Source of the DNA: an uncultured Bacilli bacterium
GTDB taxonomy: Bacteria; Bacillota_I; Bacilli_A; RFN20; CAG-826
Reading direction: 5' to 3'
Assembly (NCBI GenBank): GCA_934162685.1
Contig: CAKPJO010000008.1
Span: forward strand, 1 to 23,835
Length of the DNA: 23,835 nt
The notes under the pieces were generated by a model that worked only from the letters and a program-made list of their open reading frames with translations, had not been told where the DNA came from and searched no databases. Position numbers and translations under genes: made by a program. Below, one piece after another: positions 6,223 to 14,108 of this stretch; the stretch's first letter is position 1; each line of letters opens with the position of its first letter.

Positions 6223-8142
6223 ATGAAAGTTATTAAAAACATTAACAAAGGTTGGAAATTTGAAGATCAAAATAAAGTTACACATGATATCGATTTACCA
6301 CATACATGGAATGGCATTGATGGCCAAGATGGTGGAGCGGATTATTATCGTGGTACTTTAAAATACACGACTACTTTTGATTTAAACGAAGATGTTAATA
6401 CCCATGATATTTATCTGGAATTTAAAGCAGTTAACGCAAGCGCAACTGTTTATCTTAATGATAAGCTTGTTGGTAAACACGATGGTGGATATTCAGCATT
6501 TAGATTTGATATTACTAAATTTGTTAAACCACATAATGAATTAGTGGTTTTAGTTGATAATAGTGAAAATGATAGAGTATATCCTCAAAAAGCTGATTTT
6601 ACTTTCTATGGTGGAATTTATCGTGATGTTAATCTCCTTATCTTAGATAAGGCTCATTTTGATTATGATTATTTCGGTGCTTTACCTATTAAAATTGATC
6701 CAGTTGTTTTAAATAACGAAGGTAAAGTAGTTGTGGAAGCATTCACAAAATCTAATAAAGATATCGTAATTGAAATTTATGATGCAGAGAATAATTTAAT
6801 TAAAACTGCTAAAAATAAAGAAGAAATTATTATTAATAATCCTCATTTATGGAATGGTAAAAAAGATCCATATTTATATGTTGCTAAAGCAAAATTAATA
6901 GATAACGATAAAGTAATAGATGAAGTATCACACCAATTTGGCTTTAGAACATTTAATTATGACTCTAAAAAAGGATTTTTCTTAAATGGTGTATCTTATC
7001 CATTACGTGGCGTTTCTAGACACCAAGACCGCTTACTAAAAGGTAACGCTATTTCTAAAGAAGATCAAGAAGAAGATATGAATCTTATCCTTGATATTGG
7101 CGCTAATACGGTACGTTTAGCGCATTATCAACATGATGATTATTTCCTTGATTTATGCGATAAATATGGTCTTGTTGTTTGGGCAGAAGTGCCATATATT
7201 TCTAAACATATGCCTAATGCTAAAGATAATATTGAACAACAATTAAAAGAATTAATTTATCAACAATATAATCACCCATCTATTGCGGTTTGGGGTATTT
7301 CTAATGAAATTACAATGTTTAAAGCTGATAAAAAAGATTTAATCGCGGATCACGTTTATTTAAATGATTTAGTACATAAAATTGATCCAAATCGTAAGAC
7401 AGTTCTTGCTTGCTTTGCAATGTGCGGACCAATGAATAAAATTGCTCATATTACTGATGTTGTTTCTTGGAACCTTTATTTAGGTTGGTATGTACCGGGC
7501 TTATTCTTAAATGATTTTTGGCTTCATTTATTCCATTTGTTATATCCAAAACGTTGTATAGGGTATTCAGAATATGGTGCAGAAGGTATGCCAAACTTAC
7601 ATAGTTCTCATCCTAAAATTGGCGATAATAGCGAAGAATATCAAGCACATTATCATGAATTCTTATTAAGATGTTTTGCTAGACACCCATATTTATGGGC
7701 AACTCATGTTTGGAATATGTTTGACTTTGCTAGTGATGGAAGAGACCAAGGTGGAGAGCCAGGAAGAAACCATAAAGGCTTAGTAACTATTGATCGTAAG
7801 ATTAAAAAAGACTCATTCTATTTATATAAAGCATATTGGTCTGATGAACCATTTGTTCATATTGCTAGTAAAAGATATGTTAATCGTACTGATAAAAAAG
7901 CTACAATTAATGTATATTCTAATCAAAAACACATTACATTCATTCATAATGGAAAAGTAATTGAAAAAGATGGAAATAAAGTATTTACATTCAAAATTAA
8001 ATTAGAAAAAGAAAATAAAATTGAAGTTAAGAGTGGAAATCTTTATGATGTAGCGTATATTAAAAAAGTAGATAAACCTGATCTATCTTATGTTAATAAA
8101 ACAGGTAATTCTCATAGCTGGGAAAAGAAAGATAAAAAATAG
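6223..8142 (+). CDS. GH2 beta-glycosidase (beta-galactosidase/beta-glucuronidase type), cytoplasmic
   Basis: Retaining glycoside hydrolase of 639 residues without a signal peptide, so it acts on imported oligosaccharides. The sugar-binding domain (about 1-145, with D-L-P-H-T-W-N-G), immunoglobulin-like domain (about 150-245) and TIM barrel (about 250-545) are in GH2 order. The acid/base Glu is in W-G-I-S-N-E (about residue 362) and the nucleophile Glu in Y-S-E-Y-G-A (about 450). A short C-terminal domain resembles the DUF4982 type common in beta-galactosidases. An N-x-K-G motif (R-N-H-K-G, about 516-519) matches the residues that bind the carboxylate in beta-glucuronidases, but similar motifs occur in beta-galactosidases. 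Sequence alone leaves the substrate open; the shared operator with the glucuronate operon favours a uronic-acid substrate. Start ATG 6223 is chosen although its SD is weak. Confidence 0.88.
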   Translation: MKVIKNINKGWKFEDQNKVTHDIDLPHTWNGIDGQDGGADYYRGTLKYTTTFDLNEDVNTHDIYLEFKAVNASATVYLNDKLVGKHDGGYSAFRFDITKFVKPHNELVVLVDNSENDRVYPQKADFTFYGGIYRDVNLLILDKAHFDYDYFGALPIKIDPVVLNNEGKVVVEAFTKSNKDIVIEIYDAENNLIKTAKNKEEIIINNPHLWNGKKDPYLYVAKAKLIDNDKVIDEVSHQFGFRTFNYDSKKGFFLNGVSYPLRGVSRHQDRLLKGNAISKEDQEEDMNLILDIGANTVRLAHYQHDDYFLDLCDKYGLVVWAEVPYISKHMPNAKDNIEQQLKELIYQQYNHPSIAVWGISNEITMFKADKKDLIADHVYLNDLVHKIDPNRKTVLACFAMCGPMNKIAHITDVVSWNLYLGWYVPGLFLNDFWLHLFHLLYPKRCIGYSEYGAEGMPNLHSSHPKIGDNSEEYQAHYHEFLLRCFARHPYLWATHVWNMFDFASDGRDQGGEPGRNHKGLVTIDRKIKKDSFYLYKAYWSDEPFVHIASKRYVNRTDKKATINVYSNQKHITFIHNGKVIEKDGNKVFTFKIKLEKENKIEVKSGNLYDVAYIKKVDKPDLSYVNKTGNSHSWEKKDKK

Positions 8143-8177
8143 TTTATAGTTTTTTTAAAACACTAATATTTATAGTT

Positions 8178-8208
8178 AAGGTCATGGATTAAAGTCTATG
8201 ACCTTTTT
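8178..8208 (+). terminator. Terminator of the GH2 gene
   Basis: An 11-bp stem (8178-8188 with 8195-8205, one G-U pair, core GGTCAT/ATGACC) with a 6-nt loop is followed by TTTTT. It lies 35 bases after the stop codon and fully accounts for GH2 termination, so the larger hairpin at 8221-8270 is not needed for it. Confidence 0.85.
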
Positions 8209-8214
8209 AGCAAC

Positions 8215-8327
8215 AAAAAAACAGGTAGAAGGAGGATAAGGTTGGAGTTTGTTTTTTTGGTTCTACCTGTTTTTCTTTAATAAATGCTTAGGACATTTAT
8301 TATTAGGAATGCTTTGATTATTTGCAT
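8215..8327 (-). ncRNA. Candidate small regulatory RNA of the uronate regulon (about 113 nt)
   Basis: A consensus minus-strand promoter (-10 at 8339-8334) would start transcription near 8327. The transcript holds two hairpins. The first has a perfect 9-bp stem (8302-8294 with 8286-8278) and a 7-nt loop containing UCCUAAG. The second has a 10-bp stem (ACAGGUAGAA, 8270-8261, with UUCUACCUGU, 8230-8221), a 30-nt loop and then a U-tract, as in an intrinsic terminator. The 30-nt loop is C-rich, with ACUCCAACC and UUAUCCUCC. The last is complementary to SD sequences in this window, including 9 nt at uxaC. C-rich unpaired patches that block SDs are typical of regulatory RNAs in Bacillota. The operator upstream matches those of the surrounding glycan genes. 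Alternatives are a leaderless 16-residue peptide gene at the same start or an operon 3' end. The existence of the RNA is inferred from sequence only. Confidence 0.6.
8221..8270 (-). terminator. Large-loop terminator hairpin of the candidate small RNA
   Basis: A perfect 10-bp inverted repeat encloses a 30-base loop. On the minus strand it is followed by a run of T (A at 8215-8220 on the plus strand). On the plus strand it is followed by TTTTTCTTT, so it could also stop read-through past the GH2 terminator. The loop is unusually large for a plain terminator. Confidence 0.6.
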
Positions 8328-8333
8328 AACTTA

Positions 8334-8388
8334 ATTATATAACAATTATGTTTAAATTCAATTGCAATTAATTTTAAAATACATTGCA
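8334..8388 (-). promoter_or_regulatory. AraC-type operator and promoter with no ordinary gene downstream
   Basis: On the minus strand TGCAAT half-sites lie at 8388-8383 and 8366-8361, 22 bp apart. A perfect -10 TATAAT at 8339-8334 follows after 21 bp. The layout equals the three operon promoters of the regulon to within one base. It points into 8327-8215, where there is no conventional coding region. The position between two convergent operons argues that it is a separate transcription unit. Confidence 0.7.
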
Positions 8389-8399
8389 TATTACATAAT

Positions 8400-8421
8400 A
8401 AAAAACATATATAAGTTTTTA
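8400..8421. terminator. Weak hairpin after the esterase/beta-helix gene
   Basis: AAAAAC and GTTTTT pair around an AT-only loop and are followed by T on the minus strand, just beyond the stop of the beta-helix lipoprotein gene. The stem has only one G-C pair, so termination would be inefficient and read-through into the small-RNA locus is possible. Confidence 0.3.
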
Positions 8422-8438
8422 TTTTATCGGTATTTACA

Positions 8439-10967
8439 CTAATTATTATAACAACCAATAGATTGTTTATAAGAATTATTATTAAAATCTAATAATATTC
8501 CATAAATTAAAACTGAATTTTCTTTTTTAAACAATTCTTCCCCAGTCATAATAGAATATTTTCTAGCATTTTCAAATCCTATTCTACTTTCAATGGTGGA
8601 ACCAACTTCATATTGTGGAAGTGGATTATAATTAAATTTGCTAGTATCATTAAGTACTTCATTTGATTTATTAATAAAACTATTTAATCCATCGATTTTA
8701 GCGCCACTTACACTATATATGAAGTTATGATCTAGTGTTGTATTAACTAGATTACCAAATTTAAATGAAGCAGTGCTAGATTGATTATAAATTAAGTTAT
8801 TAAAGAAATGAATTTTACGATTATCTTTAACTTGTAAAATAATAGGGGAAGTATCACTTGAGGTTATTATGGTATTGTTATATATTTCGTGTCCAGAAGA
8901 ATAGTAATTCATATAGATAATACCATTATTTCCTTTATCGTTAACGGACAAGTTATATCTAACAATGGTTTTATCTTCGCCAATTACATCACTTTCATTA
9001 GCAAAATTACAATTAATAAATAAGCCAAAGGCATTATCATGAGAATAATTATATTGCCAAATAGTATTTTTAGATTGCAAGTCGGCATCTAATAAAGAAC
9101 CATCCATAATGGTGTTTGTATTATTAGGTAATGGATTTTTCATTGCTTTATTATTATATCCTTCGTTATATTGAATGATTGTGCCATCCACATAAGAAGT
9201 TACAATTTGATTACCTGTATAGCATCTTAATGCAGTATCATGAATGGTATTATGTTCAATAGTTCCACCTAATAAATTTCTCGCAAAAATAGCATTTTTT
9301 CCAACATTAGAAATATTGTTATAAGATATTTCTACGTTTGTGTAAGCAGTCTTTGAGAAACTATCACTATATGGTGAAACTTTTGAAACAGTATTACCTT
9401 CTTTATACCAATAAGTAGATATCGCAACATTATCCACATCTTCAATGATATTATTAGTAATTGTAACATTATCATATTTTGAATATTTACTACTAGCCCA
9501 CATTTGAATGCCACCAGTGGACTTAGAAGATAATGCAGAACCGTTATTTTCTTCATCTAAATATCCTTTAATATGATGAATGTATAAATTTCTGATAGTA
9601 ATATTTTTATAAGTTATATAATTATTTTTATTTCCGCCATCGATATCAATTAATACACCGCGACGGTTACCTTCAACTTCACTAGAATCAGTGATATCTA
9701 GATTTTCCACAATGATATTGTTAGAGTTTTTTATATAAATAACGCCTTTACCATTTTCATTATTGTAGTCAAATTTAGGTAAGTCACCTTTATCATAACT
9801 AGAAACAATAATAGGATTATCATCATCACCATTAACATTTATTAACGATAAAGAAGAATTAAATTCGCTACCTCGTTTAAATAATAATTTATCGCCACCA
9901 ACGAGTTTAATATTACTTATGGTATCAAGATTATTAAATGGATTAGATATTGTACCAGTACCATTAGTTTTAGCATTACTATCAAAGTAATACTTTTTAT
10001 TTGTTTTATCTTCATCGGATTCGTTATATTTTAAAGTAATGTTATATTTAGATGCTAATTCACTAGCTTCACCCGCTAAATATGGCTTACATTCTTTTAC
10101 TATATCATTATTAATATGATATCCGACATTTTTACCAGCATCTAAACCAGTAACATTATACGCTCCTTGGTGGAAATAAGGATCTTTTCTTAATCCATTA
10201 GGAACATTATGAAATTTATTACTAGCTAAAACAAAATTATCATCAGTTTTGCATAAATTAATTTGTGCATTAGCTAAACTTAATTGATTGTCATTAACTT
10301 CACCATCTAAATATTCACTTGTGGGAATAACATAACATTTGTTAACTTCTAAACTAGCATCACTTTTAAATCCATTAATCGTTTGTTTTAATATGTCAAA
10401 GTAGTTTAATGTTCCACTTGCATATTTATCAGCATCCATAATACCTTGACACCAAACAATATTAACATTTCTTGCTATAAAAGAATCACGAGTAGCTAAA
10501 TAATCTAAACATGAAGAAAGACGAGTTTTAGCTTCAATAAAATAATTACTTCCAACTTTCCAATCTTCAATAGAAGAATTTGTCACGCTAGCGGAAATAG
10601 CCACAACAGGAACATTAGTTTCTTCATAATATCCTTCAACGAATGAAGAAACCATACCACCAGTTTTATTTGAATAATCATTTAAGCTATCATTGTTTTC
10701 TTTTAAACCAAATGGCTCACTTATTTCAGAAAGTGTCTCATTGTTAGTAACATATTTATACTCGTAGCCATGATTATTTTTGCATATTAAAGCATCACTA
10801 GCTTCGCCTAATCCTGACATATTACCATCACCCATAAAAAGAAATACATCGACAAAATTGTATTCAATATCCGGAATAGAAGAACTATCAGAAGCACTAG
10901 TATTCATACAACTAGATAGAGCCAACAAACATGGCAAAATAAGTAATACTTTAAATTTGTTTTTCAT
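8439..10967 (-). CDS. Lipoprotein: degenerate SASA esterase domain fused to parallel beta-helix
   Basis: Secreted lipoprotein of 842 residues. The signal peptide ends in a lipobox (L-S-S-C, Cys 20), followed by a Ser-rich linker. Residues about 38-295 resemble the SASA (sialate O-acetylesterase-like) fold: V-F-L-F-M-G-D-G-N-M-S-G in place of the usual G-Q-S-N-M, S-S-I-E-D-W, W-C-Q-G-I-M-D in place of W-H-Q-G-E-S-D, and a C-terminal Y-F-H-Q-G-A. The nucleophile Ser is thus Gly 48 and the conserved Glu is gone, so this half is probably inactive or binds sugar only. From about residue 320 a right-handed parallel beta-helix begins (Y-Y-F-D-S-N-A-K-T-N-G-T-G, then many N-N-x-I and I-x-N turns), the fold of many polysaccharide lyases and some hydrolases. 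It is the last gene of the minus-strand operon, 51 bases after the GH3 gene. No SD is visible before ATG 10967, which is odd for this genome. Confidence 0.75.
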   Translation of the reverse strand: MKNKFKVLLILPCLLALSSCMNTSASDSSSIPDIEYNFVDVFLFMGDGNMSGLGEASDALICKNNHGYEYKYVTNNETLSEISEPFGLKENNDSLNDYSNKTGGMVSSFVEGYYEETNVPVVAISASVTNSSIEDWKVGSNYFIEAKTRLSSCLDYLATRDSFIARNVNIVWCQGIMDADKYASGTLNYFDILKQTINGFKSDASLEVNKCYVIPTSEYLDGEVNDNQLSLANAQINLCKTDDNFVLASNKFHNVPNGLRKDPYFHQGAYNVTGLDAGKNVGYHINNDIVKECKPYLAGEASELASKYNITLKYNESDEDKTNKKYYFDSNAKTNGTGTISNPFNNLDTISNIKLVGGDKLLFKRGSEFNSSLSLINVNGDDDNPIIVSSYDKGDLPKFDYNNENGKGVIYIKNSNNIIVENLDITDSSEVEGNRRGVLIDIDGGNKNNYITYKNITIRNLYIHHIKGYLDEENNGSALSSKSTGGIQMWASSKYSKYDNVTITNNIIEDVDNVAISTYWYKEGNTVSKVSPYSDSFSKTAYTNVEISYNNISNVGKNAIFARNLLGGTIEHNTIHDTALRCYTGNQIVTSYVDGTIIQYNEGYNNKAMKNPLPNNTNTIMDGSLLDADLQSKNTIWQYNYSHDNAFGLFINCNFANESDVIGEDKTIVRYNLSVNDKGNNGIIYMNYYSSGHEIYNNTIITSSDTSPIILQVKDNRKIHFFNNLIYNQSSTASFKFGNLVNTTLDHNFIYSVSGAKIDGLNSFINKSNEVLNDTSKFNYNPLPQYEVGSTIESRIGFENARKYSIMTGEELFKKENSVLIYGILLDFNNNSYKQSIGCYNN

Positions 10968-11018
10968 AGAAATATTTTAACTGAATTTAGTTATTTAAAC
11001 AATAAAGTGTATATAAAG

Positions 11019-14000
11019 TTATTTGCTATTTTTACTTGTTTTAAGTTTGTTTTTAATATTTTCTAATAACTTATCAATTGGTTTTTCGCACCATACGGCA
11101 ATTAAACAAACAATACTAATTGCAAATATGATATCAATAGTTATTTGGCTGCCTTTTAATACTTTTTCCCAAGTAGGAGTAACTGGAATAATTTTCATAC
11201 CTGGAGCAATATAGTTCATTTGGTTAGAACGGCAAACTGTATATAAAACACGATGAACAGATTCTCTCATTGCCCACGCTAATTCACCATAATCTTTTGA
11301 ATATTGTTTTAATGCATCAGTGCTTGTTGTACCATCAGGAAGGTTACTACCATTAAGTAATCCGTTTTCCACAGACATATACTTATTCCAGAAATCAGAA
11401 ATGATAATACCATTTAAGCCATATTCAGCACGTAAAACTGTATTACAGAATCCGTGTGATCCAGTCCATTTAGCACCTAATCTATTTAAGCCAGTCATTA
11501 ATCCCATCATTTGTGCTTCATCACCAACTTCAATAGCAACTTGAATAGGTAATAAATAGTTTTCTCTAATAGATTGTTCGTTAGCGTAAGAAGATACGCC
11601 ATATCTATTAGTTTCTTGATCATTTAGGATACCATGTTTTAAAATCATGAATACACCTTTAGATTGTGTCCCTTTTGTTTCATATCCACTAGCCATACCA
11701 GTTAAGAAACCATCTTCACTATAATATTCAAATGCACGGCCATTATAAGCACCACGATGTAAGTTAATACCATATCCATACATTCCAGCATAGCCAACCC
11801 AAAGACATTCTTCGCCAATTTGTGTTCCTAATCTTTCGATTAATTCAGTGTTAAATGTAGAAGCAACAATACCATTACATGTGAATATTGTCGGATATTC
11901 TCCAACACCTTCTTCATAGAATTTAGCAAATCCTTCAAAAATGTTATCAGTTGAATTATAGCCATATGCTTGAATTGGACCAACGGAACCATTTTGTTCA
12001 CAAGTAATTGGAGCATTAATTGATTCGATTAATTTAGTACATCTTAAGCCATCACTTAATAATGTTACATAATCATCAAATGATAATTGATCAAGTAATT
12101 GATTCCATAATTCGTTATCATATTCAATTAAATCGCCATTTTCATAATTTCTTATATCAATTAATGATAATCCACTAGATTTGTTAAATGTTGGATATTC
12201 AACATTATCCTTATTAACTTCAAGTATTTTTTGGTCATTATCATAATCATTTGTAACAGTTAATTTAATTTTCTTATTTACTGTTCCTGACCAATTTTTA
12301 CGAGTCATATAATCAGGAGTAGAACCATCAATAGCAGAAGCGTTAACATTATCATAAGTTAAATAATCAGTATCATCAAATTGATTAGTAATCTTATCAA
12401 CTCCGAAGTTAGCGGCTTCTCCTTTATAACTTTCCTTAAATGAAGCATTGGCTTCTTTAATATGTTCGTTTGTAGAATATTTTACATCATCAAAATCAAT
12501 ATGAATTGGATTTGATACTAAATTATCTTTGCCATCAACATTATAGCCTTTCTTTTTAAGAATGTTATTAGTGGCTTCATGAGCATCGCTTGCCACAGTT
12601 AAATAATAATTGTCATTAGCGTTATTAGAGCCAATTACATAAGTTTTGGCTTTGTGTGAATCATAAGATGCAAAATACTTTTCATCAACAGAAATAGTAA
12701 TTACATCACTTTCATTTTGTTTAAGTAATTTAGTCTTACCAAATCCCACTAATTCAACAGCAGCCTTTTCAACATTGTTGTCCATATCATATTGGGTATA
12801 TGGTTTTTGTAAATATAATTGAACAATATCTTTACCTTCAGTTTTACTAATGTTTGTTACTTTAATAGATACTTCATATGTAGTTTTATCGTTTTCAGTA
12901 GAAGAAGTAACTTTATAATCCGACCATTCAAAGTTTGAATAAGATAAACCATATCCAAATGGATATTTAACTACGTCATCATAATTAAATTCACCAACGT
13001 TTTCACGTTTCGTAATTACGTCTTCGTATCTTGTTTCCGTATATTTATAGCCATTATAAATACCTTCTTGATAAGCAACGTAATATTTATTTTCACCATT
13101 ACGATAATTAGTAATAGAAGCAGAATTACCATATTCATTAGCCCCAATATTTGTATAAACTGGATTTAAAGAGTGTTTATTAAAGAATGTAGCAGATAAT
13201 CCGCCAGATGGGTTAATAGAACCAGCTAGAGCCTTACCAACAGCAATAGTACCAGTAGATCCAGTAGTTCCACACCAAATCATAGCATCTATGCCATATT
13301 TTTCATCATCGACGAAATCACATTGGATTTGATTAGCGGAATTCATTAAAACAATAATCTTTTTAATTGTGCCATTTTTCTTTAAAGTAGCAAGATTTTC
13401 TAAAACATCTTTTTCGTTATTAGATAAAGCTAAATAGTTATTTGAGTCAGTAAATGGCTCATTATTTTTATAAAACATATCGCAGTTTTCACCAGCTGAT
13501 CTAGATAAAACCATAATTGCGGCTTCGGCTTTATCATTTTTACTGCTTGGTAATTCAGACCATTTAGCGTCTTTTGTTTGGAATGATTTATTTTGTGATT
13601 GGTTACCGCTAAAATCAGTTCCTTGCCAATATTCTTGGTGGTCACTATAAAATTTCCATAAGCCATCATTAACAACAAATCCACTTTTTTCTAATCCGGA
13701 TTTTAAAGTTGTGGCTTTGCTTACAATCTTAGGATTAGATCCACTTGATCCTCCGCCAGTATAAACAAAGTTTACGGAATTAGCGCTATAAAGATTGACT
13801 TTAGCTTTGCTAGAAAGAGGTAAAGCATTATTTTGATTTTTAAGCATTACTAATCCTTCAGACATGACTTCTTCAACCATTTTTTCGCTAGCACTTCTTA
13901 AATCAGAAATGCCCATATAATCAGTATCATAGAAACATTTAATTTCCGCATTAGGATCAAATTCTACTTTTTGAAGAGGAATATTAAATGCTCCATTAAT

Positions 14001-14108
14001 TGCGGAAGCATTATCCATAGCAATTTGTGCGCCTAAAGTAACAACACCAAATAAAATTGTAAAGGTGTTAGCAAATACTTTTGTTGTAGTTTTAAATTTC
14101 CTATTCAT
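11019..14108 (-). CDS. Domain-permuted GH3 glycoside hydrolase with N- and C-terminal membrane helices
   Basis: About 1029 residues. The usual GH3 order is reversed: the alpha/beta C-domain comes first (E-G-L-V-M-L-K-N, then G-T-T-G-S-T-G-T-I-A and the P-F-G-Y-G-L-S-Y region, about 60-390), a fibronectin-like domain follows (about 390-500), and the TIM-barrel domain comes last (about 660-960). The barrel keeps the K-H-G-I-L-N-D-Q-E-T-N-R motif and the nucleophile Asp in I-I-S-D-F-W (about residue 905). Hydrophobic segments at about 10-30 and 986-1006 suggest anchoring at both ends with the enzyme outside; the basic tail would be cytoplasmic. Permuted GH3 enzymes include beta-glucosidases and beta-xylosidases, but the substrate cannot be read here. 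Start ATG 14108 is preferred because AAAGGTG sits 8 bases upstream; GTG 14120 lies inside that SD. It overlaps the end of the upstream membrane gene. Confidence 0.88.
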   Translation of the reverse strand: MNRKFKTTTKVFANTFTILFGVVTLGAQIAMDNASAINGAFNIPLQKVEFDPNAEIKCFYDTDYMGISDLRSASEKMVEEVMSEGLVMLKNQNNALPLSSKAKVNLYSANSVNFVYTGGGSSGSNPKIVSKATTLKSGLEKSGFVVNDGLWKFYSDHQEYWQGTDFSGNQSQNKSFQTKDAKWSELPSSKNDKAEAAIMVLSRSAGENCDMFYKNNEPFTDSNNYLALSNNEKDVLENLATLKKNGTIKKIIVLMNSANQIQCDFVDDEKYGIDAMIWCGTTGSTGTIAVGKALAGSINPSGGLSATFFNKHSLNPVYTNIGANEYGNSASITNYRNGENKYYVAYQEGIYNGYKYTETRYEDVITKRENVGEFNYDDVVKYPFGYGLSYSNFEWSDYKVTSSTENDKTTYEVSIKVTNISKTEGKDIVQLYLQKPYTQYDMDNNVEKAAVELVGFGKTKLLKQNESDVITISVDEKYFASYDSHKAKTYVIGSNNANDNYYLTVASDAHEATNNILKKKGYNVDGKDNLVSNPIHIDFDDVKYSTNEHIKEANASFKESYKGEAANFGVDKITNQFDDTDYLTYDNVNASAIDGSTPDYMTRKNWSGTVNKKIKLTVTNDYDNDQKILEVNKDNVEYPTFNKSSGLSLIDIRNYENGDLIEYDNELWNQLLDQLSFDDYVTLLSDGLRCTKLIESINAPITCEQNGSVGPIQAYGYNSTDNIFEGFAKFYEEGVGEYPTIFTCNGIVASTFNTELIERLGTQIGEECLWVGYAGMYGYGINLHRGAYNGRAFEYYSEDGFLTGMASGYETKGTQSKGVFMILKHGILNDQETNRYGVSSYANEQSIRENYLLPIQVAIEVGDEAQMMGLMTGLNRLGAKWTGSHGFCNTVLRAEYGLNGIIISDFWNKYMSVENGLLNGSNLPDGTTSTDALKQYSKDYGELAWAMRESVHRVLYTVCRSNQMNYIAPGMKIIPVTPTWEKVLKGSQITIDIIFAISIVCLIAVWCEKPIDKLLENIKNKLKTSKNSK

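Noticed and set aside
6223..8142. Firm call of GH2 as beta-glucuronidase from its N-x-K-G motif
   Set aside because: The motif also occurs in beta-galactosidase-like GH2 proteins, and the C-terminal domain looks galactosidase-like; specificity left open.
8221..8270. Large hairpin read as the GH2 terminator on the plus strand
   Set aside because: GH2 already has a compact terminator at 8178-8208; the minus-strand promoter and stronger minus-strand U-tract fit the hairpin better, though a backup role on the plus strand is possible.
8231..8280. Plus-strand AAGGAGG followed by TTG as a tiny gene start
   Set aside because: It would give about a dozen hydrophobic residues in a hairpin loop with no plus-strand promoter; the same bases are better explained as the anti-SD loop of the minus-strand RNA.
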